Assembly (NCBI GenBank): GCA_964569015.1 | Contig: CAZMSN010000078.1 | Coordinates: forward strand, 1 to 6,705 | Reading direction: 5' to 3' | Source: CAYQEC01 sp964569015 | GTDB lineage: Bacteria; Actinomycetota; Acidimicrobiia; Spongiisociales; UBA5794 | Length of the DNA stretch: 6,705 nt | In this document: positions 1-5,044 of the stretch, in pieces | How positions within the stretch are numbered: position 1 is the stretch's first letter | How the letters are laid out: every line of letters begins with the position of its first letter | Notes under the pieces: model-generated | What the model was told of the DNA's origin: nothing | The model's input: the letters and a program-made list of their open reading frames with translations, nothing else | Database searches by the model: none | Position numbers and translations under genes: made by a program

Positions 1-85
1 CTCACCGGCTCGAGAACCAGGCGGCATGCCGGTTGCGCTCTGGGTTGATGCAGCTTCCGCCAGATGGGTGGGCCGTCACCTGTCG

Positions 86-103
86 GCCGGCCAGGCGGCC
101 GGC
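86..103 (-). terminator. GC-rich hairpin downstream of the membrane microprotein gene
   Basis: A perfect 7-bp inverted repeat (GCCGGCC at 86-92 and GGCCGGC at 97-103) encloses a 4-base AGGC loop. It lies about 40 bases past the stop codon of the minus-strand microprotein gene, where a terminator would be expected. No T-run follows on either strand, so it would be an atypical hairpin of the kind often seen in high-GC bacteria. Termination is inference; it could equally serve a plus-strand gene ending left of the window. Confidence 0.3.
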
Positions 104-143
104 ATCCTGCAGGGTGTGCGACCTACCGAGCGGTCACTCAGCC

Positions 144-227
144 TCAACGCCGCCGTCTGTAGCCGAACCCGCCACCGAGGACGATGAACAGGACGACGAT
201 GAGGATGATCCAGGCAGTGGTGCTCAC
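144..227 (-). CDS. 27-residue single-span membrane microprotein
   Basis: A very short gene starting at GTG (225-227 on the plus strand) and ending in TGA. Its product begins VSTTAW (Met when initiated at GTG), has a hydrophobic stretch of about 13 residues (AWIILIVVLFIVL), then GGGFGY and a terminal RRRR. The strongly positive C-terminus suggests the C-end stays in the cytoplasm and the short N-end faces out. A near-ideal ribosome site AGGAGGA sits 3 bases before the GTG, and a plausible promoter lies further upstream (262-290), which together make this a better gene call than the longer 91-codon reading of the same frame. Small proteins of the form STTAWI-LIV-GGG-Y-RRR occur in actinobacterial genomes without known function. 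It is transcribed towards the left edge, away from the metallopeptidase remnant. Function unknown; possibly a regulator or stabiliser of a membrane complex, which is only a guess. Confidence 0.68.
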   Translation of the reverse strand: MSTTAWIILIVVLFIVLGGGFGYRRRR

Positions 228-237
228 GACTCCTCCT
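228..237 (-). promoter_or_regulatory. Ribosome binding site deciding the GTG start
   Basis: Read on the minus strand the sequence is AGGAGGAGTC directly before GTG. The strong match to the anti-Shine-Dalgarno sequence at short spacing fixes the start of the 27-residue membrane protein at 227 rather than at the ATG codons further upstream, one of which lies inside the metallopeptidase remnant on the other strand. Confidence 0.65.
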
Positions 238-261
238 GTGTGTGCCCGAGAGTCGGAGTCC

Positions 262-290
262 ACTTTACAGAAGACCCCTGCGGCGGTCAT
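262..290 (-). promoter_or_regulatory. Candidate sigma70-type promoter for the membrane microprotein
   Basis: On the minus strand ATGACC (-35-like, four of six matches to TTGACA) is separated by exactly 17 bases from TAAAGT, which fits the TANNNT -10 pattern of actinobacterial housekeeping promoters. A transcript would start near 255 and give a leader of about 28 bases carrying the AGGAGGA site. Seen by eye only; no start-site data. Confidence 0.45.
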
Positions 291-612
291 GTCAGTCGGC
301 GCGACAAGCTGGGTCGAGGGCGGCGAGAGCGTCTCGGTTCGCACCGAGCTGCTGGCCGACTGCTTCGCCGGCATCTGGGCCAGCCACGCCGTGGCAACCG
401 GCTTCCTGGAACCGCTCACCCCGGCCCAGATCGCCCAGGCGTTGGACGCCGCCGCCGCTGTCGGAGACGACCGAATCCAGGAGCAGACCCAAGGTCAGGT
501 GAATCCCGAGACGTGGACCCACGGCTCGTCCCAGCAGCGCCAGGAGTGGTTCCGGGTGGGCCTGGACAGTGGTGATCCCAACGGCTGCGACACCTTCAGC
601 ACAGGCTTGTGA
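289..612 (+). pseudogene. C-terminal remnant of a neutral zinc metallopeptidase (YpfJ/KPN_02809-type)
   Basis: The frame reads TELLADCFAGIWASHA, then an EPLTPAQIAQALDAAAAVGDDR helix-like segment, then QGQVNP..WTHGSSQQRQEWF and a GLDSGDPNGCDTF end. This is the typical C-terminal third of the neutral zinc metallopeptidase family (Pfam Zn_peptidase, COG2321), whose members are near 290 residues with an N-terminal membrane anchor and a central HEVGHH zinc site. Here only about 107 codons remain from the ATG at 289, and recognisable homology starts only around 325. The N-terminal two thirds, including the HExxH catalytic helix, are absent from all frames upstream, where the opposite-strand microprotein gene and its promoter lie instead. 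No good ribosome site precedes 289. The frame is open further left to an ATG at 184, but that part is antisense to the microprotein gene. The retained fragment has no frameshift or stop, so decay is recent, or the piece is still translated as a zinc-site-less protein. An inactive remnant is the best reading. Confidence 0.7.
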
Positions 613-648
613 ACCCGCCAGACCCGGCCTCATCCCCGCTTCCCTGGC

Positions 649-679
649 GCCGACGATGCTGCTCCCGCCAGCCGTCGGC
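649..679 (+). terminator. Weak inverted repeat after the metallopeptidase remnant
   Basis: GCCGACG (649-655) and CGTCGGC (673-679) form a perfect 7-bp stem with a 17-base loop, 37 bases after the remnant's stop codon. The loop is long and no T-run follows, so termination is doubtful. It may be a leftover of the original metallopeptidase gene's 3' end. Confidence 0.2.
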
Positions 680-716
680 CGGGTGATGCGGCGGTGTAGG
701 GTCGGATGACGAGTCG

Positions 717-726
717 AAAGGAGAGG
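717..726 (+). promoter_or_regulatory. Ribosome binding site of the cupin gene
   Basis: AAAGGAGAGG ends two bases before the ATG at 729, with the GGAG core about five bases away, which fixes that start. A possible -10 hexamer TAGGGT lies at 697-702 but no -35 match is visible at the right distance, so the promoter is not called. Confidence 0.65.
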
Positions 727-728
727 TC

Positions 729-1124
729 ATGCTCGGCTGGGTGGACGACATCGAGAAGCTCACGTTGGAGAACACCAACTTCCGGACGGTCATCCACACC
801 GGGGAGCACAGCCAGCTCACCGTGATGTCGGTCCCCCCCGGCGGGGAGGTCGGCTGGGAGGCCCACGGACATCTCGAGCAGTTCTTGCGGCTGGAACAGG
901 GCAAGGCTCGGCTCGACTTCGGCAAGACCGAGGACGCGGTCGACGAGTCCCACGAGGTGGAGGACGATTGGGCTTTCATCGTGCCGGCCGGGGTGTGGCA
1001 CAACGTGGTCAACACCGGTGAGGAGGACGTGAAGCTCTACTCGATCTACTCACCGCCTGAGCACCCCGATGGCACCGTGCATCGAACCAAGGCCGATGCC
1101 GACGCCGACGAGCACGAGCACTGA
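729..1124 (+). CDS. Single-domain cupin protein (mannose-6-phosphate isomerase-like fold)
   Basis: A 131-residue protein made of one small beta-barrel cupin domain. Cupin motif 1 is PGGEVGWEAHGHLEQF (about residues 37-52), giving metal-ligand candidates His46, His48 and Glu50 or Gln51; motif 2 is VPAGVWHNVVN (85-95) with His91. After the barrel, LYSIYSPPEHPDGTVH (104-118) is the conserved tail of a widespread subfamily annotated as cupin or phosphomannose isomerase-like proteins of unproven activity. The last residues, KADADADEHEH, are rich in Asp, Glu and His and could bind metal or simply be a flexible end. A strong AAAGGAG site sits before the ATG. It follows the metallopeptidase remnant by 116 bases on the same strand and appears to be transcribed alone. 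True phosphomannose isomerase activity is not implied: the protein is much shorter than that enzyme. A role in sugar metabolism next to the downstream mannoside genes is possible but unproven. Confidence 0.88.
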   Translation: MLGWVDDIEKLTLENTNFRTVIHTGEHSQLTVMSVPPGGEVGWEAHGHLEQFLRLEQGKARLDFGKTEDAVDESHEVEDDWAFIVPAGVWHNVVNTGEEDVKLYSIYSPPEHPDGTVHRTKADADADEHEH

Positions 1125-1171
1125 TACCACCGCCACTCATCCAACGACCGCTGCGAAACGAAGGCTTTCCT

Positions 1172-1189
1172 GGGATCACCACAGATCCC
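1172..1189 (+). terminator. Hairpin downstream of the cupin gene
   Basis: GGGATC (1172-1177) and GATCCC (1184-1189) pair perfectly around a six-base ACCACA loop, with an extra T-G wobble outside. It starts 47 bases after the cupin stop codon. There is no T-run, so this is a possible weak or processed 3' end rather than a classical terminator. The rest of the 1125-1327 gap holds no convincing gene. Confidence 0.3.
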
Positions 1190-1317
1190 GCGACGGCCAC
1201 GGCCAAGGGGACGAGTACCACGGCTGAAGCCGAGGTGACCAGTTTGCGAGCAACGCCCACCGTTGGCGCGGGTCGTGGGACAATGCCGTTCCGGCTGCCG
1301 ATGCGGCGGCCCAGCCT

Positions 1318-1323
1318 GGAGGT
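1318..1323 (+). promoter_or_regulatory. Ribosome binding site deciding the start of the 38-residue basic protein
   Basis: GGAGGT followed by four bases and ATG at 1328. It selects this start over in-frame upstream starts from 1235, whose extra sequence shows no protein-like features. Confidence 0.65.
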
Positions 1324-1327
1324 ACCC

Positions 1328-1444
1328 ATGGGAGACAAGGGTAAGGGCGGCAAGACCACCAAGAAGGTGGGCGTCAAGCAGAAGCGCCTCGACAAGAAGG
1401 CCAAGCAGGCGGGTCGAGACGCCAAGTCGAGTCGAGGTGTCTGA
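1328..1444 (+). CDS. 38-residue lysine-rich basic protein
   Basis: The product begins MGDKGKGGKTTKK and carries 11 Lys and 3 Arg against 3 Asp and no Glu, for a net charge near +11; it has no hydrophobic segment and no Cys. Very short proteins starting MGDKGKG or similar are common, usually unannotated, in high-GC Gram-positive genomes; I know of no established function. The composition suggests disorder and binding to nucleic acid or to ribosomal RNA (inference). Its GGAGGT site is strong. The following glycosyltransferase starts 33 bases after its stop without a ribosome site of its own, so the two may share a transcript and the small gene may help ribosomes reach the GT start. A weak -10-like GACAAT (1279-1284) lies upstream without a -35 partner. 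Confidence 0.68.
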   Translation: MGDKGKGGKTTKKVGVKQKRLDKKAKQAGRDAKSSRGV

Positions 1445-1477
1445 CACGCCACGACGGCCCGGCGAGCGGTCGCTCCC

Positions 1478-2485
1478 GTGAAGGTGGCGGTGCTGGCGCC
1501 GATCTCCTGGCGGGTACCGCCCCGTCACTACGGCCCGTGGGAGCAGTTCGCGTCGCTGCTGACCGAGGGTTTGGTGGCGAGAGGGGTCGACGTCACGCTC
1601 TTCGCCACCGCCGATTCGGTCACCTCGGCGACGCTGGCGGCGGTGGCCCCCACCGGCTACTCGGAGGACTTGTCACTCGACGCCAAGGTGTGGGAGTCAC
1701 TCCACATCGCCAACCTCTTCGAGCGTGCCTCCGACTTCGACCTGATCCACAACAGCTTCGACTTCCTTCCGCTGATCTTCACCAGGCTGGTGGACACCCC
1801 GGTGGTCACCACGATCCACGGGTTCGCCTCCGGGTCGACGCTGCCGGTGTACGCGCAGTACGCCGACCGGGTGCGGTACGTGGCGATCAGCGAGGCCGAC
1901 CGGCACCCGGCCCTGCGGTATGCGGCGACGATCCACCACGGCATCGACATGAGCGCCTTCGAGGTGGGGCCCGGGGGTGGGCCTCTGGTGTTCTTCGGGC
2001 GGATCCATCCGGACAAGGGGACCGCCGCCGCCATCGACGTGGCGACCCAAGCCGGCCTACCGCTGGTGATCGCAGGAATCATCCAGGACCAGGAGTACTT
2101 CGAGCAGTGCGTCGAGCCCCGCATCGACGGGCGTGACGTGTCCTATGTCGGCCCGGTCGGCCCGGCCGAGCGGCAACGGCTCCTCGGCGGCGCCAGAGCC
2201 CTGCTGCATCTGATCGAATTCGACGAGCCGTTCGGCTTCAGCGTCGTCGAGTCGATGGCATGCGGCACCCCGGTGGTGGCTCATCCCCGGGGATCGATGC
2301 CCGAGATCATCCAGCCGGGAGTGAACGGGTTCCTGGTCGGCACCCGAGACGAAGCGGTCGCCGCCGTCGCCGACCTCGACCGCCTCGACCGGGCATCGGT
2401 GCGCGGCTCGGTCATCGACCGCTTCGACGCCGACCGGATGGTTGACGACTACCTGAGCCTCTACCGCCGCATCCTCGAGGAGTGA
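1478..2485 (+). CDS. Family 4 glycosyltransferase (GT-B fold)
   Basis: A 335-residue retaining glycosyltransferase of the GT4 type, transferring a sugar from an activated donor. The N-terminal Rossmann-like domain begins MKVAVLAPISWRVPP, with YGPWEQ at 18-23 where GT4 enzymes contact the acceptor, and TTIHGF at 111-116. The linker region carries VAISEADR (135-142). The C-terminal donor domain has FFGRIHPDKG (172-181), including Arg175 and Lys180, which in this family hold the donor phosphates, and the EX7E motif in EPFGFSVVE (Glu250 and Glu258) followed by ACGTPVVA. No signal peptide or membrane span is seen, so it is cytosolic or peripheral. The GTG at 1478 is the only start after the in-frame stop at 1442 and opens directly into the conserved first strand, though no ribosome site is visible. 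It is somewhat short for GT4 (often 350-400) but all key parts are present. It converges on the GH130 gene. Donor and acceptor cannot be read from sequence. Confidence 0.9.
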   Translation: MKVAVLAPISWRVPPRHYGPWEQFASLLTEGLVARGVDVTLFATADSVTSATLAAVAPTGYSEDLSLDAKVWESLHIANLFERASDFDLIHNSFDFLPLIFTRLVDTPVVTTIHGFASGSTLPVYAQYADRVRYVAISEADRHPALRYAATIHHGIDMSAFEVGPGGGPLVFFGRIHPDKGTAAAIDVATQAGLPLVIAGIIQDQEYFEQCVEPRIDGRDVSYVGPVGPAERQRLLGGARALLHLIEFDEPFGFSVVESMACGTPVVAHPRGSMPEIIQPGVNGFLVGTRDEAVAAVADLDRLDRASVRGSVIDRFDADRMVDDYLSLYRRILEE

Positions 2486-2498
2486 CGGCGGGATCGGA

Positions 2499-3971
2499 TC
2501 AGGGACTGGTCAGGGCCGCCAGCAGGGCGTCCACCGGGACCGAGGCGAACGTCGCAAAGGTGTCCGACGCCCCGTAAGCGATGATCAGATGGCCCTCGTG
2601 CACCAGTGACCCGCAGGAGTAGACGACATTCGGCACGTACCCGTCGCGCTCGTCCCTTTCAGGCAACAGGAGCGGCTCGGGGAGATGGCCGATCACCCGG
2701 CGCGGCTCGTCGATGTCCAGCAAGATGGCGCCCAGGGCGTACTGGCGCAACGGGCCGACCCCGTGAGTGATGACCAGCCAGCCCGCCTCGGTTTCGATCG
2801 GGGTTCCGGCGTTGCCGATCTGGAGAAGCTCCCAGGGTCGGGCCGGCACCTGGATCAGATCGGCGTGGTGCCAGAACCGGACATGGTCCGACACCATGAG
2901 GTAGTTGCTCTCCCCATCGGACCTCCCCAGCGCGGCATACCTGCCCTCGATCCGGCGGGGGAACAGGGCGATGCCCTTGTTGACCGCCGCCGGCCCGTTG
3001 AGGGTGCAGACCCGGAAGGTCTCGAAGTCGGTGGTCTCGATGAGCTGGGGCAGGACGCTGAACCCGTCGAAGGCGGTGTAGGTGCAGTAGTAGATCACCG
3101 AGCCGTCCGACTCGACGAACCGGACGAAGCGGGCGTCCTCTATGCCGTGGCTCTCGGTGGGCCCGTTCGGGGTCAGGATCCGCTGCGAGAGGTCCAGATC
3201 GGGAGAGAAGACGACCTCGTAGTTGGAGGAGGCGAGCCAATGCGCCAGGTGGCGAACCCGCTGGACGGCCGGCGTAGGGACCCGGATCGCCCCCGCCGGG
3301 GCGAGTGCCGTCTCCAGGCTGTCCATCGTGAAATGATCGTCGAGGGACCCGAGAACGCGTTTGACCACCCCGGGATTGGCACCGAGCTCATCGAGCTTGG
3401 CGAGGAAGATCGCTCGCTCGAAGAGGGGAGTCTGACGGGTCCCGGCCACCGGAGCGGCGGGGCTGGCCACCTCGATGTCCCCGGTTGGCCCAACCACGCC
3501 GATACGGAACTCGATCGAGGAGATGTGGCCCTCGCCCACGGCGCGGAGGCTGATGACGACCCGGAGGTAACCGTCGGCCAGGCCTGCCTGATCAGGGGCG
3601 GCGACGATCGACGGGTTCGTCAGGGCCGCTCCTTCCAGCGTGTACTCGTGGAGGAAGTAGGCGCCGATCAGCCGCCGCTGCTCGTCGCCGACGACGGTGG
3701 TCGCCGGAACCCACTTCTCCACCGTCGAGAAGCCGCTGAGGAAGACCTCGTCGAGGTCGGGGTAGGTGTCGGCGAACCTCTCGTAGAGGTCGCGGAGGGC
3801 GGTGCGGAGATCCTGGGGGGAGAGCGAGAGCACTCGCTGGATCATCCGTTCGGTGCGGCCCGGGCCCGGTCCCGGCGGGCCCAGGTCGGCAGGCAGGTAG
3901 GGCATGACGATCCGTCGGGTCGGATCGGGCAGCAGGCGGACCTGCGAGCGGGTGACCGGGACCCCCGACAT
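2499..3971 (-). CDS. Glycoside hydrolase family 130 protein (beta-mannoside phosphorylase or hydrolase type)
   Basis: A 490-residue GH130 protein (old name DUF377): a helical N-terminal part (about 1-90, starting VTRSQVRLLPDPTRR) followed by the five-bladed beta-propeller. Family enzymes cleave beta-linked mannosides, mostly by phosphorolysis releasing mannose 1-phosphate. Visible motifs are LTNPSIV (117-123), SLRAVGEGHISSIEFR (141-156), HGIEDARF (275-282) with Asp279 as the likely general acid, NKGIALFPRR (331-340) with Lys332, GRYAALGR (343-350) with Arg350, NAGTPIET...GWLVITHGV (387-405) with His403, and AYGASDT (465-471). Lys, Arg and His at these places match phosphate-binding positions in phosphorylases, which favours phosphorolysis over hydrolysis, but this needs alignment. 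The motif has EDAR where EDPR is more usual. The ATG at 3971 is chosen because it overlaps the upstream stop as TGATG; an extension to 4007 would invade the previous gene. No signal peptide, so a cytosolic substrate is expected. Last gene of the operon. Confidence 0.9.
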   Translation of the reverse strand: MSGVPVTRSQVRLLPDPTRRIVMPYLPADLGPPGPGPGRTERMIQRVLSLSPQDLRTALRDLYERFADTYPDLDEVFLSGFSTVEKWVPATTVVGDEQRRLIGAYFLHEYTLEGAALTNPSIVAAPDQAGLADGYLRVVISLRAVGEGHISSIEFRIGVVGPTGDIEVASPAAPVAGTRQTPLFERAIFLAKLDELGANPGVVKRVLGSLDDHFTMDSLETALAPAGAIRVPTPAVQRVRHLAHWLASSNYEVVFSPDLDLSQRILTPNGPTESHGIEDARFVRFVESDGSVIYYCTYTAFDGFSVLPQLIETTDFETFRVCTLNGPAAVNKGIALFPRRIEGRYAALGRSDGESNYLMVSDHVRFWHHADLIQVPARPWELLQIGNAGTPIETEAGWLVITHGVGPLRQYALGAILLDIDEPRRVIGHLPEPLLLPERDERDGYVPNVVYSCGSLVHEGHLIIAYGASDTFATFASVPVDALLAALTSP

Positions 3972-5044
3972 CAGTCGGGTTCCGGCTCTCGGATGTCGGC
4001 GGCGCATCGGGCGGCGGTTTGCAGGGCGCCGAGACCGGCGAGAGTCGATTCGGCGCCGCGGTTCTCGTTGACACCCTCGGACATCAGCCCGTCGCCGGTG
4101 CCACCGGTCGTGGCGTCATACAGCACAGCTCTCTCGTCGTTCCTGCCGAGCAGCCATGAGGCGGCATGCCGGGCCCGGTTCCTCCACTTCGAGTCTCCGG
4201 TCAACGACCATGCCCGGTAGCAGGCGTCGGCCAGCGCCCACGCCTCCAGCGGCTGCTGATCGAACCCCGGACGCCGGTCGCCGGGCTCCCACCCACCCAC
4301 CGGTGTGAAGCTGAGATGGTCTCCGTTGGTTTCGACGTCGATCAACCACTCGAGCAACCGGATGCCCGTCGCTGAGCGCCGCTTGTTTCCCAGGGCGACA
4401 CCGGCTGCGATCAGCGCTTCGGGAAGTCGGGCGTTGTCGTAGGTGAGTCGGCGCTCCGGCCACGGAATGGTCGCCCGGGCGGCGGCGGCGATCAACTCGC
4501 TGGTGCGGTCGAGGAGCTCGAGGGCCGGCAGGGACCTCGTGGTCACCCCCAGGACCTCGGCGGCGCCCAGTGCGGCGTAGGCGTTGGCCCTCAGGTGAGG
4601 AGAGGCGAAAGTGGAGCAGCTACCGAATGCGTCGAGGGCTGCGTCCCGCATCCAGGCCTCCGGCCCGAGACGCGCCACCGTTCCCAGGCCCCACCAGGCT
4701 CTTCCCTGGCAGTCGTCGCTGCCGACGTCGTCGGTCCAGTCGCCGTCGGCGTTGCGACGGTTGTGGAACTCCCCCGAGGCGGTGCGAGCGTCCAGGACGA
4801 ACGCCAGGTAGGTGGCGGCCAGGTCGGTCAGGCTCTCGGCGCCGGTGTGGCGTGACACGACCACGAGGGCGCGGGCGTTGTCCTCCGTACAGAAACCATG
4901 CTCGGGGCGAGGGGTGGAGAAGACGGCGTGCTCCCACAGTCCCCGGCGATCCGTGAGTCTCCTCAGATGGTCGAACCTCGGAGCCGGCCATCTGCCGGGG
5001 GACGCCGACGGGTGGCCGAGATCCGCCAGGCTATCCCGCGACAC
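3971..5044 (-). CDS. Six-hairpin glycosidase-like protein of glycosyltransferase/GH130 clusters
   Basis: A 357-residue, mostly alpha-helical protein that looks like an (alpha/alpha)6 toroid. Characteristic segments, repeated helix by helix, are FDHLRRLTDRRGLWEHA (24-40), HGFCTEDNARAL (49-60), GSDDCQGRAWWGLG (108-121), TYDNARLPEAL (201-211), FDQQPLEAWA (261-270) and NENRGAEST (326-334). Conserved acidic residues within the expected central cavity (Glu54, Asp55, Asp110, Asp111, Asp262, Glu267, Glu332) are candidates for catalysis or sugar binding. I recognise this family from genes beside, or fused to, GT4 glycosyltransferases and GH130 proteins, where it is often mislabelled glycosyltransferase; its reaction is not established to my knowledge. 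The GTG start at 5044 overlaps the preceding GT4 gene by 14 bases, and its stop overlaps the GH130 start by one base, so translation is coupled on both sides. No ribosome site is obvious at the GTG and no other in-frame start precedes the conserved region. No signal peptide. Confidence 0.82.
   Translation of the reverse strand: MSRDSLADLGHPSASPGRWPAPRFDHLRRLTDRRGLWEHAVFSTPRPEHGFCTEDNARALVVVSRHTGAESLTDLAATYLAFVLDARTASGEFHNRRNADGDWTDDVGSDDCQGRAWWGLGTVARLGPEAWMRDAALDAFGSCSTFASPHLRANAYAALGAAEVLGVTTRSLPALELLDRTSELIAAAARATIPWPERRLTYDNARLPEALIAAGVALGNKRRSATGIRLLEWLIDVETNGDHLSFTPVGGWEPGDRRPGFDQQPLEAWALADACYRAWSLTGDSKWRNRARHAASWLLGRNDERAVLYDATTGGTGDGLMSEGVNENRGAESTLAGLGALQTAARCAADIREPEPD

Noticed and set aside
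2..187. An open plus-strand frame at the left edge (possible gene tail, ending in TGA at 185-187)
   Set aside because: No start or family match is visible; its last part is antisense to the microprotein gene and it contains the GC-rich hairpin. A 3' end of a gene starting outside cannot be excluded.
596..1015. Minus-strand frames of 120-140 codons opposite the cupin gene
   Set aside because: The cupin motifs and strong ribosome site on the plus strand settle the coding strand.
1009..1452. A minus-strand frame with a hydrophobic stretch opposite the 1125-1327 gap
   Set aside because: No ribosome site, mixed third-position composition and overlap with the cupin 3' end and the basic protein; the hydrophobic run looks accidental.
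2685..4220. A 511-codon open frame on the plus strand across the GH130 and six-hairpin genes
   Set aside because: It is antisense to two well-supported genes, crosses their junction, and its product has no recognisable domain; long antisense frames are common in GC-rich DNA.
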